Source: Gemmatimonas sp. UBA7669 (GTDB taxonomy: Bacteria > Gemmatimonadota > Gemmatimonadetes > Gemmatimonadales > Gemmatimonadaceae). Taken from it: a stretch of DNA of 64,000 nt. This document shows, one piece after another, positions 42,622 to 52,182 of the stretch. Numbering within the stretch: the stretch's first letter is position 1; each line of letters starts with the position of its first letter. The stretch covers positions 186,001 to 250,000 of the forward strand of contig NZ_DLHL01000011.1 in the NCBI RefSeq assembly GCF_002483225.1. Reading direction: 5' to 3'. Both the position numbers and the translations under genes were made by a program. The notes under the pieces are model-generated. The model was not told the DNA's origin and did not search any database. It worked only from the letters and a program-made list of their open reading frames with translations.

Positions 42622-45600
42622 ATGTCCCGCTCTCCCTTGCTTCTGTTGGTTGCCGCGCTCGCCGCCTGTGGTGGCGGTGATAGCGGCCCCACGACGCCCC
42701 CACCGCCGGTTGTGGTGTCGATCACACCTTCGACTGCCACCGTCAACGCCGGGGCCGCCACCGAGTTCTCGGCCACCGTGGCCAACGCGACCTCCACTGC
42801 AGTGACGTGGACGGCCTCCGCGGGCACCATCACACCCAATGGCGCGAGCGCCTCGTGGACCGCGCCGGGAGCCGGTGGCAGCTACACCGTCACGGCCACG
42901 AGCACCGCCGATCCGACCAAGAGCGCCTCGGCCAGCATCACGGTCAATCCGGTGGGGCTCACGCTCAATCCCGCGACGCTCACGGTTGGAGCGGGCGATA
43001 CGGTGCCGGTGGCCGTCACGGTGGCCAACGCGGCCAACACGGCCGTGACCTGGACCGCCTCAGCCGGCAGCATCATCGGCAGCGGAGGCAGCGTGCAATG
43101 GGCCGCGCCGCTCGCCGGCGGCAGCTACACGATCACGGCCACCAGCGTGCTCGACCCCACACGTCGCGTCACGCTGAATGCCACCGTCACGCCGGTCACG
43201 GTTGCCGTGGCGTCCACCGCATCGGCGCTGCTGCGCACAGAGTCCACCACACTCACGGCAACGGTCACCGGCACCAGCGTGCCGGGCGTGACCTGGCAGG
43301 CCTCCTGCGGCAGTGTCACCGGCAGCGGCAACACCGTGCAGTACACCGCGCCCACCAGTGGCAGCAGCTGTGTGGTGCGCGCCACCAGCGTGCGCGACAC
43401 GTCGCGCAGTGGCACCGCCACCATCACGGTGCGCCCCGTCTATCGCGTGGCGGTGCTCGATGACAGCGACGACGGCGCCTGCACCTTGCAGCATTGCACC
43501 TTGCGCGAAGCCATCAACGCTGCGAACGCGAACGCCAATCGCGATTCCATTCTTGTGGTGACCACCGCGCCCAGCACCATTACACTCAGCAGCGGACTGC
43601 CATTCATCACCGAGGACGCCGATGTGGTTGGCGCCGGCCCGTCACAGCTCACCATCAATGCCGCCGCCACGCAAGCCGCACCACGCGGCGTGTTGTATGT
43701 GAGCAACAAGGCTGACGTTTCCCTGCGCGGCATGACGCTGCGCGGTGGACGCCGTCTCGGTGGTGGTGGTCTGGCCATTGACGATTCGGCGGTCGTGACC
43801 ATGCGCGAGGTGCATGTGCGTGAGAACGAAACCGCCGGTAGTGTGGGTGGTGGCATTCTGGCCATTCGCGGTGGACGCGGCGTGTTCACGGACATCGAAG
43901 TCGTGGGCAACCGGGCCACTGGCACCAACGCCTTTGGCGCCGGCGTAGCGGTTGAAGTGGGCAGCAGTATCACCATCCGCCGCAGTCGCATCGCCGACAA
44001 TGAGAACACCTCGTCGATCGGTGGTGGCCTGCGCGTATTCAGCGGCTCACTCACGCTCGACAGCGTTACCGTCACCAACAATCGTGCCCTGTCTTCCAAC
44101 GCGGGACTGGGCGGAGGCATCATGGCTGACGGCGAAGCGCGGCTCATTGTCAGCAACTCCACCATCAGCGACAATGTCGCGGCCGTGTCGGGCGGTGGAT
44201 TCAACGTGCGGGCGCCGGCCGAAGCCGGCATCGTCAACAGCATCATCAGCGGCAATCGGGCGCCGGGCGGCGCCGGCCTCGAGGGAAACAGCCCGGCATA
44301 CGTGCTCAGCGAAGTCATCATCGAAAACAACATCGCCAGTCAGCGCGGCGGTGCGGCGCTGCTCTTTGGTGGCAAGTACACGCAAACTGGCGGCGCCATG
44401 CGCAACAACTACGCGGGCCGCAGTGGCGGGGGCGCCATGAACCTCATCACGGACGCTGAGATCGCCCTGGCCAACGTGGCCATCACCGGCAATCGCGCGG
44501 ACACATCGGGCAACGGCGGAGCCATTGCGGGCAGTGGGAATGCGATGCTCACCATCACCGGTGGCTCCATGTCCGGCAACCGGGCGGCGGTAGTCGGCGG
44601 CGCGCTGGCGTTCAGCTCCGGACGTCCAAGCACACTGACCAACGTCGCCATTGCCGACAACGAAGCCGGTCAGGGCGGTGGTGGTGTCTTCATCGCCGCG
44701 TCGGCCAATGTCAGCATCAGCGGTGGCTCCATCTCGACGAACCGTGCGGCCGTCGGCGGCGGCGGAGGCGTGTACACCGACAACAGCACCACGTTGTTGC
44801 AGAACGTGACCATGACGGGCAATACCGCGGTGCAAAGCGGCGGTGCGGTCCTGGGCCTCACGGGTGGCACGGTGACAATGCGCAACGTCGTAGCCGAAGA
44901 GAATCGCGGGCTCAATGGTGGGGCGTTTGGGTTCAACGGACCCATCACCATCGTGATCGAGGGTGGTCGCGTTCAGCGCAACCAGGCCACAGCCGTCGGC
45001 GGTGGTCTGTGGAAGGCGGGACAGACGGCCCTTACGGTCACGGGTACGGAGTTCATCGAGAACACGGCGGCCACACAGGGTGGCGGCCTGCAGTTGGTCG
45101 CCCCAGGCGCACCGGCCACATTGCGCGGACTACTGCTGCGCGGCAACACCGCGACGGGTGCGAGTGGCGGCGGCATCACTGCCGGTGTCAACACCACGAT
45201 CGAAAACAGCACCTTTGTTGGCAACAGCGCACCAGCTGCCATCGGTGGAGGTGTGTTCTCGGCCTCCCTGGCCAACACCGTCATTCGCAACAGCACGTTC
45301 TCCGGCAACTCCGCGGTGACCGGCGGTGGCGTCGCGGCCACCGGTGCCGCCAGCATCATCAACAGCACGTTCGTGGGCAACACCGCCACCGACTACGGGG
45401 CCGGTATCGGCACCAACAACGCCGGCGCTTTGACCGTGACCAATCTCGTGCTCAGCAACAACCGCATCGGCCAGAACGCCGGAGATTGTGGGCGCGGAGG
45501 CACCAGCACGATTACCTCGTCCGGTGGCAACGTGAATGGCGACACCACCTGCACCACGTTCACGCAGGCCAGTGATCGTCGCAACGCCACCGTGGGTGTC

Positions 45601-45810
45601 AGTGCGAGTCTGGCCAACAACGGCGGCGGCACACTGACGCACGCCCTGCTGGAGGGCAGCGCCGCCATCAACGCCGGGGTCGCGAGCGCGTGCCCCGTCA
45701 CCGACCAGCGCGGCTTCGCCCGCGTGGGAGCCTGCGACAGTGGAGCCTTCGAGTTCGGGGCCACCGCGCCGGCGGGGGCTCGGCTTACCGTCCGGCCGGG
45801 CAAGAAGTAG
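42622..45810 (+). CDS. giant beta-helix lipoprotein with Ig-like domains
   Basis: 1062 residues. A lipoprotein signal (LLLLVAALAAC, Cys16) is followed by a Pro linker and three bacterial Ig-like domains of about 85 residues (VVSITPSTATVNAGAATEFS, then VGLTLNPATLTVGAGDTVPV, then VAVASTASALLRTESTTL). A CSLREA-type start motif follows (CTLREAINAANANANRDS), then about 550 residues of a right-handed parallel beta-helix rich in GGG, N and S. The end has the choice-of-anchor-Q pattern (LLEGSAAINAG; CPVTDQRGFARVGACDSGAF). It is probably a surface adhesin or polysaccharide-binding protein. The ATG sits at the start of the signal peptide; upstream frame residues are not conserved. Confidence 0.9.
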   Translation: MSRSPLLLLVAALAACGGGDSGPTTPPPPVVVSITPSTATVNAGAATEFSATVANATSTAVTWTASAGTITPNGASASWTAPGAGGSYTVTATSTADPTKSASASITVNPVGLTLNPATLTVGAGDTVPVAVTVANAANTAVTWTASAGSIIGSGGSVQWAAPLAGGSYTITATSVLDPTRRVTLNATVTPVTVAVASTASALLRTESTTLTATVTGTSVPGVTWQASCGSVTGSGNTVQYTAPTSGSSCVVRATSVRDTSRSGTATITVRPVYRVAVLDDSDDGACTLQHCTLREAINAANANANRDSILVVTTAPSTITLSSGLPFITEDADVVGAGPSQLTINAAATQAAPRGVLYVSNKADVSLRGMTLRGGRRLGGGGLAIDDSAVVTMREVHVRENETAGSVGGGILAIRGGRGVFTDIEVVGNRATGTNAFGAGVAVEVGSSITIRRSRIADNENTSSIGGGLRVFSGSLTLDSVTVTNNRALSSNAGLGGGIMADGEARLIVSNSTISDNVAAVSGGGFNVRAPAEAGIVNSIISGNRAPGGAGLEGNSPAYVLSEVIIENNIASQRGGAALLFGGKYTQTGGAMRNNYAGRSGGGAMNLITDAEIALANVAITGNRADTSGNGGAIAGSGNAMLTITGGSMSGNRAAVVGGALAFSSGRPSTLTNVAIADNEAGQGGGGVFIAASANVSISGGSISTNRAAVGGGGGVYTDNSTTLLQNVTMTGNTAVQSGGAVLGLTGGTVTMRNVVAEENRGLNGGAFGFNGPITIVIEGGRVQRNQATAVGGGLWKAGQTALTVTGTEFIENTAATQGGGLQLVAPGAPATLRGLLLRGNTATGASGGGITAGVNTTIENSTFVGNSAPAAIGGGVFSASLANTVIRNSTFSGNSAVTGGGVAATGAASIINSTFVGNTATDYGAGIGTNNAGALTVTNLVLSNNRIGQNAGDCGRGGTSTITSSGGNVNGDTTCTTFTQASDRRNATVGVSASLANNGGGTLTHALLEGSAAINAGVASACPVTDQRGFARVGACDSGAFEFGATAPAGARLTVRPGKK

Positions 45811-45819
45811 CGTAGGGGC

Positions 45820-48372
45820 ATGAGCACCAGCCCACGCCATCACACGCTGTCACCAACGCGGGTGGCAGAACTCGAGGCCCTCTTTCATCAGGCCGTTCAG
45901 GTCACGGCCGAGTCGCGCGAAGCCTTCCTGTCGGAGGTGTCGAGTCGCGATCAGGACATGGCCGACGAGTTGCAGGCACTGCTGGCGCTGCACGACAGCG
46001 ATGCGTCGTTCGATTCTTCAGGGTTGGGCGCGACCACGTCGTCGCCCAACCAGGAGGGCCTGCGACTCGGCCCCTGGGCGGTTGGCCGACGCATTGGTGC
46101 CGGTGGTATGGGCACGGTGCACGAAGGCGTGCGCGCTGATGATCAATATCGCCAGCGCGTGGCCATCAAGTTTCTCCGCCGCATCGCCGATGGCGATGCG
46201 GCGGCGCGTCGTTTCCGCACCGAGCGTCAGATTCTTGCCACACTGCAGCATCCACGCATTGCCGCGCTGCTCGACGGCGGTGTCACGCCGGATGGGCAGC
46301 CGTACTTCGTCATGGAGTACATCGACGGCGCACCCATCACGCTCTGGTGCGACAACCGGAAGGTGGATCTGGACACCCGGTTGCGACTCTTCCTCGAGGT
46401 GTGCGATGCCGTGCGTGCCGCCCACCGGCGGCTCATTGTGCATCGGGATCTCAAGCCCGGCAACATCCTCGTCACCGACGACGGGGCCGTCAAGCTGCTC
46501 GACTTCGGTATCGCACGCCTGCTGCACGCCAGCGACGAAGCAGACGAGCCGGATGCCCCACACACCGCGGTAGGTGCGCGCGTCTTCACGCCGGAGTACG
46601 CCGCCCCCGAGCAGATTCGTGGCGAGCCCGTTGGCACGGCCGCCGATGTCTATGCCTTGGGGGTGTTGCTGTTCGAACTCATTGCCGGTGCCCGTCCGAT
46701 TTCGCTGCACGGTATGTCGCTGGCAGCCATGGAGCGTGCGGTCGAGAGTACACCCGCACCCCGCCTGAGCACGGCACTCACCGACGCCCGCGCCGCCACG
46801 CTTGGGGGTCGATCGGCCGATCGGCTGCGCCGCGCAGTGCATGGCGACATCGATGCCATCCTGGCCATGGCGCTGCGCAAGGAGCCGGATCGCCGGTACG
46901 CCACGGTCGACGCACTCATGGACGATGTGACGCGACACCTTGCCGGCCGGCCGGTGCGCGCACAAGCAGACAGTGTCGGATACCGACTCGGCAAGTTCGT
47001 TCGCCGTCGTCGCGTGGAGACCGCAGCGGCCGCGGTGACACTGGTATCGCTCGTTGGAGGCACGGCGGCGGCCCTGCAACAAGCGCGACGCGCTGGCGCC
47101 GAGGGCGCGCGCGCCACGGAAGTCCAGACCTTCCTCACGGAAATGCTCGGCGCCGCCAAGCCCGGACAGTTGGGCCCCGATGCACGGGTGCGTGACGTGC
47201 TCGACTCAGCCGCCGCGCGGCTTGATCGCGCACCCGCGTCGCCTGCGCTCGAAGCCGAGCTGCGGCACATCATCGGCGGCACCTATGTGTCGCTTGGCGA
47301 ATATGCCACTGCCGACTCGCAGTACCTGCGCAGTCTGGCCGCATGGCAGCTTGCGGCACCCAAGGGTGACCCGCGTGCCGAACGTGTACTCCTCGATCTC
47401 GGTATCGCGCGCTGGGAAGAGGGCAACTATGTGTCCGCCGATTCCGTGCTGCAACGTGTCGACAGCCTGCATCGTCGGCGCACGGACGTCACGCCGCTCG
47501 ATCGCGCCACGCTGCTTGATACGCGCGCACAAACCTTGGCGCGACTGGGTCGCAACGCCGAAGCCCGGCCGCTGTTCTACGAGTCGCTCGACATGCACCG
47601 GCGCTACTTCCCCGATGATGCGGAGGCGGCCATTCCCACCTGGGTATCGCTCGCCGTGGTGGAGAGTGACCTCGGCAATCACCAGATTGCTGACACCTTG
47701 CTGCAATCGGCCATTCGTCTGGCCAAGCGAGCCGGCGCCGCCAATGGCAGCAGCCTCCTGCCAATACTGGCGGTTCGAGCTGGTTTGCTCGAGCGCCTCG
47801 GACAGATGGATTCAGCCGGTGCCACGTACCGCGAAGTCATCCGCCTGCGCGAGCAATTGCTTGGTCCTGACCATCCCCTGCTCGCCATGTCCATGCTCAA
47901 CTACGGTGATCACCTGCGGCGGCGCGAACAGTATCGCGAATCCACACGGTGGACCCGGCGTGTGCTGTCGCTACGAGGCAAGTCACTCGAGGATACGCAC
48001 GTGGCTGTTGGCGCGGCCATGATGCACCTGGGCCTGTCTCTTGCGCATCTCGACTCGGCAGCGGCCGGCGAGCAATTGGTGCGTCAAGCACTGCAAGTGC
48101 GCACAGCAGCCCTGCCGCCGGGACACTGGATTCTCGCGTCCACGCGCAGCGCGCTTGGCGAGACGCTGGTACTGGGCGGCAAGTTCCGGGACGCCGAAGA
48201 CCTGCTGCTGCCGGCGGAGCGTCAGTTGAGCGCCGAGCTTTCGCCGGACATCGAACCCGTGCAGGACGTCTGGCGGCGACTGGGCATGCTGTACACCGCG
48301 TGGGGACGTCCCGACGAGGCGGCCAAATGGGAGGCGCGGCGTCAGTCGGCCCGAAGCAAGGATCCATCGTGA
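45820..48372 (+). CDS. serine/threonine protein kinase with TPR domain
   Basis: 850 residues. A short N-terminal helical region (LEALFHQAVQVTAESREAFL, typical of this kinase group) is followed by a full kinase domain: GAGGMGTVHEG, VAIKFLRR, HRDLKPGNIL (catalytic Asp210), DFGIARLL and the APEQIRG segment. One transmembrane helix comes next (VTLVSLVGGTAAALQQARRA), then a C-terminal TPR region of about 400 residues outside the membrane. It probably phosphorylates cytoplasmic targets in response to a periplasmic signal. It lies 9 nt after the beta-helix gene and may be co-transcribed. Its 3' end overlaps the convergent GNAT gene by 31 nt. Confidence 0.95.
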   Translation: MSTSPRHHTLSPTRVAELEALFHQAVQVTAESREAFLSEVSSRDQDMADELQALLALHDSDASFDSSGLGATTSSPNQEGLRLGPWAVGRRIGAGGMGTVHEGVRADDQYRQRVAIKFLRRIADGDAAARRFRTERQILATLQHPRIAALLDGGVTPDGQPYFVMEYIDGAPITLWCDNRKVDLDTRLRLFLEVCDAVRAAHRRLIVHRDLKPGNILVTDDGAVKLLDFGIARLLHASDEADEPDAPHTAVGARVFTPEYAAPEQIRGEPVGTAADVYALGVLLFELIAGARPISLHGMSLAAMERAVESTPAPRLSTALTDARAATLGGRSADRLRRAVHGDIDAILAMALRKEPDRRYATVDALMDDVTRHLAGRPVRAQADSVGYRLGKFVRRRRVETAAAAVTLVSLVGGTAAALQQARRAGAEGARATEVQTFLTEMLGAAKPGQLGPDARVRDVLDSAAARLDRAPASPALEAELRHIIGGTYVSLGEYATADSQYLRSLAAWQLAAPKGDPRAERVLLDLGIARWEEGNYVSADSVLQRVDSLHRRRTDVTPLDRATLLDTRAQTLARLGRNAEARPLFYESLDMHRRYFPDDAEAAIPTWVSLAVVESDLGNHQIADTLLQSAIRLAKRAGAANGSSLLPILAVRAGLLERLGQMDSAGATYREVIRLREQLLGPDHPLLAMSMLNYGDHLRRREQYRESTRWTRRVLSLRGKSLEDTHVAVGAAMMHLGLSLAHLDSAAAGEQLVRQALQVRTAALPPGHWILASTRSALGETLVLGGKFRDAEDLLLPAERQLSAELSPDIEPVQDVWRRLGMLYTAWGRPDEAAKWEARRQSARSKDPS

Positions 48373-48887
48373 GCCGGCGCGCTGTCCTGCTCGATCAGCC
48401 ATTCATAGTAGCGCAGCGGCGTCCCGCGATAGACCACCGCGCCGCGTGAGATGAAGCCGCACGCTTCGTAGAAGCCGCCAGCGCCGGCTGGTGCATCCCA
48501 CGCGTCAAGTCGGATGGATTGCGCGGGCCACTCCCGCACGATGGTCTTGGCATCGTCGAGCGCGTGTCGACCCACACCTTTGCGCTGATGGGCCACCGCC
48601 ACCGCCATGTTCGTGAGATAGAGCGCCCGTGTTGCCGGCGTGAAGTGGGCGACGTCTATGGCCCACGGCTTCTTCTGCGCAAGGCGCAGGCAGCACACGA
48701 TCCTCTTGGCTTCGACGCCGACACGAAGACGGGCGTGGCGCAAGGCGAGCGCAACGCCGCGTTCCGAAAACGGCCCACCCCATGGCCCATCGCCAAACTG
48801 CGCCACCAGCGCACCCGCCGCAGCGTTTTGCAGCGCAGCGATCTGCGGAACGTCTTCGAGCGTGGCATCACGGAACCGGAGCGACAT
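48342..48887 (-). CDS. GNAT family N-acetyltransferase
   Basis: 181 residues. The GNAT core is visible: FRDATLEDVPQIAALQNAA at the N-terminus, ALYLTNMAVAVAHQRKGVG (the acetyl-CoA-binding R/Q-x-x-G-x-G loop), SIRLDAWDAPAGAGGFYEAC and the C-terminal GFISRGAVVYRGTP. The substrate is unknown. It is the last gene of a minus-strand run. No clear Shine-Dalgarno precedes the start. Confidence 0.92.
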   Translation of the reverse strand: MSLRFRDATLEDVPQIAALQNAAAGALVAQFGDGPWGGPFSERGVALALRHARLRVGVEAKRIVCCLRLAQKKPWAIDVAHFTPATRALYLTNMAVAVAHQRKGVGRHALDDAKTIVREWPAQSIRLDAWDAPAGAGGFYEACGFISRGAVVYRGTPLRYYEWLIEQDSAPAHDGSLLRAD

Positions 48888-48909
48888 GCGTGGAAAGGGC
48901 TTCGGGCGA

Positions 48910-49464
48910 TCAGGCGTCGGATGTCTGCACAGACGTGGCCATCTGCACGAGGCGCAGCGTGGTGTTCCAGTTGCGCACAGTCAGCTCCTTGTACACCGGC
49001 ATCTGCACCAGTCGACTCAAGCGGCTACTGGTTTCGCGCGCAATGAACCGCCGGTAGTACAGCGCATGCCGCCCGGCCGTGGCGACGTCCACCTCGGGAT
49101 GAACTGGCACCTCGGCAAGCACGGCGGCGACATCCACACCGGGTCGCGCAAAGAGCACGTCGTACTTGAACTGCGTGCGATCGCTGCCAAATCCTTCTGG
49201 CGCGTCATCAAGCACCTCCTGCATTTCTGCGGCTGAACGCAGCACCAGTTTGGCCTGATAGTTGAACGAGGTGCTGAGCGCTTGTTCCAGCGTCTTTACC
49301 ACAGTGGCATGACGGCCCGGCGCATCAAAGAGCACATTGCCGCTCTGGATGTACGTCGCCACGCCTGTGAATCCCAGCGCACTGACGCAGGCGCGCAGAT
49401 CGGCCATGGGAATGATGTTGTTCCCGCCCACGTTGATGCCGCGAAGCAGGGCGACCCAGCGCAT
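48910..49464 (-). CDS. DUF1697 domain protein
   Basis: 184 residues, the typical length. The family start MRWVALLRGINVGGNNIIPM is followed by ALGFTGVATYIQSGNVLFDA and the block LYYRRFIARETSSRLSRLVQ. Its function is unknown. The ATG overlaps the stop of the preceding gene (TGATG), so translation is coupled to the membrane protein upstream. Confidence 0.93.
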   Translation of the reverse strand: MRWVALLRGINVGGNNIIPMADLRACVSALGFTGVATYIQSGNVLFDAPGRHATVVKTLEQALSTSFNYQAKLVLRSAAEMQEVLDDAPEGFGSDRTQFKYDVLFARPGVDVAAVLAEVPVHPEVDVATAGRHALYYRRFIARETSSRLSRLVQMPVYKELTVRNWNTTLRLVQMATSVQTSDA

Positions 49465-50297
49465 CACACCCGATCGAAATGTTTGGTGGCACAGGACTCG
49501 CAGAGCGCGTGCGTCACACTCACCTTGTGCTCCGAGAGATACTCCTCGATCCGTCGCCAATAGCCGTCGTCGTCACGCACCTTGTTGCACCAGGAGCACA
49601 GCGGGAGCATGGACGAAAGCTGGTGCACGTTCTCGAGCGCGAGTCGCAGTTCGATATTGCTCTGTCGCAGATAGGCCACGAGCACGCCAACAAACAGGGC
49701 GACCATGAAGAGGCTCACTTCCACGTCGCCCAGAATCTGCACTACGGCGCGGCTGCCGGCGTCCGGGTCCACTGCGGCCTGCGTGGCCAGTGCCGAGCGA
49801 ACAGCATGGAAGATGCCCTGCAGGGCCAGCACGACCGCCGGGAATCGCATCACCACACGCAAGCGCTCCGGCCCACGCCACAGCGTGGCAGCAGCAACGA
49901 GCGAAAGGCCGCCCCAGAATACGCCGTTCAATACCGTGCGCCACCCGTTCAACGCAGCCACGGTTCCCACCAGCAGCAGCATCGCGAGATGCACGCCAAC
50001 CAGCCCCGCCGCCCAGCGCAAAGAGAGTGCACGTTCGGTGCTGCGTACCGCCGCGACCAGCAGCGCCACGTGACCAGCCGTCACCATGAGCGTGGGCAGC
50101 ATGCGCGGCACGACATCGGGTGGCAGACCGGCCCGCATGACGAACATGAGATCGGCGGCCGTCAGAACCCACGCCGCAACGATCCACGGTCGCAGCGACA
50201 TGCCAGCCGCTTCGAGCCGCCAGTACTGGCTCATGACACCAGCCAGAATGAGCCCGATGATCAGGTTGACGAGATAGATGACCGTTTCCTGCGACAT
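49464..50297 (-). CDS. seven-TM-like membrane protein with C-terminal Cys4 motif
   Basis: 277 residues. About seven hydrophobic helices occupy the first 220 residues (VIYLVNLIIGLILAGVMSQY; LMVTAGHVALLVAAV; FMVALFVGVLVAYL). A cytoplasmic C-terminus follows with LPLCSWCNKVRDDDGYWRRI, a helix and CESCATKHF. This CxxC...CxxC module is the small zinc-ribbon-like tail often found at the ends of two-component and GGDEF-type signalling proteins; here it has no kinase or receiver domain. A role in sensing is inferred from that association. GGAG lies five bases before the ATG, and the stop overlaps the DUF1697 start. Confidence 0.8.
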   Translation of the reverse strand: MSQETVIYLVNLIIGLILAGVMSQYWRLEAAGMSLRPWIVAAWVLTAADLMFVMRAGLPPDVVPRMLPTLMVTAGHVALLVAAVRSTERALSLRWAAGLVGVHLAMLLLVGTVAALNGWRTVLNGVFWGGLSLVAAATLWRGPERLRVVMRFPAVVLALQGIFHAVRSALATQAAVDPDAGSRAVVQILGDVEVSLFMVALFVGVLVAYLRQSNIELRLALENVHQLSSMLPLCSWCNKVRDDDGYWRRIEEYLSEHKVSVTHALCESCATKHFDRV

Positions 50298-50398
50298 CGG
50301 ACTCCGGATCCTGCGTGATCCAACTGGACAAGTGTGAGCCGACGCGCGTGGTCAGCGGTGAGGGCCGAGACGGAATGTACCGCGCGGCAACCGGAAGT

Positions 50399-50836
50399 TC
50401 AGCGGCGCTCGCTGAGCGCACCACTCGCGCGAATGCGTGTCCACATGGTGGCAAAGAACAGCAACATGCCTAGCGCCTGCACGATGCCGGCCGCGACCAG
50501 CGCCACACGCCATGGGAGGGCGGGAAGCGGCGCCAAGGTGATTTCGAGTGCAACCCGCAGCGCCGTTCCGCCCGCGATGCCCCACCAGGCCAGCGCAGCC
50601 AGGATCGGACGAAAGACCTGATCCTCAGGGCGCGGACGCGGAAACATCCACAGGGCAACGCCGGTGATCATGAGCATCACGAACCCCACCAGCAGCGCGT
50701 GCGTGTGCGCGCTCCGCAGTCGCATGGGCACAGCCGCGCCGAACTCGCGAGCGACCATGAGCCACACGCCCAGCCCCACACCAAGGGCGAGGAAGACGAT
50801 GGCCGTGCGGAGGTAGCGGCGAACCAGAGCATTCAT
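50399..50836 (-). CDS. small membrane protein resembling oxidase subunit I fragment
   Basis: 145 residues with four hydrophobic helices. SAHTHALLVGFVMLMITGVALWMFPRP resembles helix VI/VII-type segments of heme-copper oxidase subunit I. Such short proteins are annotated as cbb3-type-subunit-I-like, but the haem/copper His set is incomplete here, so enzyme activity is unlikely. The ATG overlaps the previous gene's stop by 4 nt (ATGA), which marks a two-gene unit with the preceding membrane protein. Confidence 0.75.
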   Translation of the reverse strand: MNALVRRYLRTAIVFLALGVGLGVWLMVAREFGAAVPMRLRSAHTHALLVGFVMLMITGVALWMFPRPRPEDQVFRPILAALAWWGIAGGTALRVALEITLAPLPALPWRVALVAAGIVQALGMLLFFATMWTRIRASGALSERR

Positions 50837-51570
50837 GGTCCAAGCACCCGCCACGCGATGTGTGCGAGCGCGCGCCACGGTGGGCTGTCGAACAACAGCA
50901 CCTCTGCGGTCTGTTCGAGGATGACAAACAGCCCGCCCCAAAGCAGAACGGGATGCACCGCCCCGCGCACCACTCGGTCGTGCATCATGGCCAGCAAAAT
51001 CCACACATCCGCGAGCACCAGCGCCAACCAGATCTCCGGACGTGGTACCCACGGAAGCCAATGACGAAACCGGAACCAGGCAGGCCAGATCACCACCAGC
51101 GTGGCCAGCAACATCCAGCGCGCGTGGGCCTCGGGCGTGCGGCGCGTGCGATACCCCGCCACCACCAGGCCAACGAACAACGCCCCGGAGGTGAACACGC
51201 CGAGCAGCGTGGAGATGGCGGAATCCCCACCGCCCTGCGCCAGATCCCGCCGCACCTGGGTCAGGCCGGCGGGAATCATGGTGACGGCAACCGCGAGTGC
51301 CAACGGCACCGCCACACGGCCTAACTGGCGGTGCCAACGCAGCCGGTGTGTGTGCACAAGGATGGGCTGCAGCGCGAACATGAGGACCCAACCCATGGCA
51401 AGCGCACCGTGCACATGCAGCGTCCATGACCCGGAAAACTCACCCCGACTTACCGGGACGAGGTAGGTCCCGCCGAAACCGAGCAGGGTTGCCAGTAAGG
51501 CCACCCCACCCATGATCAGAAACTGCGGGGTCCGGCCGGATCGGCCGCGCGTTGAGACGGCGCGCTCCAT
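50833..51570 (-). CDS. integral membrane protein, seven-helix type
   Basis: 245 residues with about seven transmembrane helices and several His/Arg residues within or near helices (LHVHGALAMGWVLMFALQPI; HRLRWHRQLGRVAVPLALAV; FRHWLPWVPRPEIWLALVL). This pattern could hint at haem binding, but the family is not recognised with confidence. GGGAG lies five bases before the ATG. It is coupled to the oxidase-like small membrane protein downstream, which supports a joint membrane function. Confidence 0.75.
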   Translation of the reverse strand: MERAVSTRGRSGRTPQFLIMGGVALLATLLGFGGTYLVPVSRGEFSGSWTLHVHGALAMGWVLMFALQPILVHTHRLRWHRQLGRVAVPLALAVAVTMIPAGLTQVRRDLAQGGGDSAISTLLGVFTSGALFVGLVVAGYRTRRTPEAHARWMLLATLVVIWPAWFRFRHWLPWVPRPEIWLALVLADVWILLAMMHDRVVRGAVHPVLLWGGLFVILEQTAEVLLFDSPPWRALAHIAWRVLGP

Positions 51571-51657
51571 GGCACTCCCGAGATCGTGAACCCGCTACAT
51601 GACGCGCGAAGGACTACCCAACCTCGGCTGCGGACCGGTGCGAAGCAAGCGTGTCAC

Positions 51658-52131
51658 TCAGTCCCGATGCCAAAACGCCGGCGGTTCGATGCCCAGTGCA
51701 CGCAGATACACGTAACCCTGCGCCCGATGATGCACTTCGTTGTCGATGGCGTAGGCGATGTGGCTCCACACCGGCCCGGTGAACTGCCCAAACACGGTCA
51801 GCGTTTCGGCGAACTTGTCGGACGGCACCTTCGCAAACCACGCGTCGAGCTCCGACGTGGCGGCATCCCAGGCGGCCAGCAGTTCGGCTTTGCTGGCCGG
51901 CACCACCTCGGCGTAGCTGGCCGGCTCACCCGACACGATCTCGCGCAACATGGGCACGGCAATAGCCAGCATTTCGCTGGCCAGCGCCGCAAACGGACGC
52001 ATCCCGCCAACGCTGAAGCTGTGAAGCGACTCGTCAGGGAACGCCTCGATGACGCGGCGTGTGAGGCGGCGGTGACCCTGCCAGTGTGCGAGCAGGTCGG
52101 CAGGAAACAGCGCGGCAACGGTGGTGGACAT
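51658..52131 (-). CDS. DinB family protein
   Basis: 157 residues, a typical DinB size. The fold and metal ligands are suggested by LLAHWQGHRRLTRRVIEA near the N-terminus and WSHIAYAIDNEVHHRAQGYV, which contains the paired His (HHRAQ) usual for the family, followed by the aromatic YLRALGIEPP ending. It is a second DinB protein in the window, distinct from the one at 21150. GAGG lies eight bases before the ATG. The function may be a thiol transferase or metal-dependent hydrolase. Confidence 0.92.
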   Translation of the reverse strand: MSTTVAALFPADLLAHWQGHRRLTRRVIEAFPDESLHSFSVGGMRPFAALASEMLAIAVPMLREIVSGEPASYAEVVPASKAELLAAWDAATSELDAWFAKVPSDKFAETLTVFGQFTGPVWSHIAYAIDNEVHHRAQGYVYLRALGIEPPAFWHRD

Positions 52132-52182
52132 GACAGGACCTCGGTGATGGGGAGTGAAACCGGGGAGGTCGAACTTCGGTGT

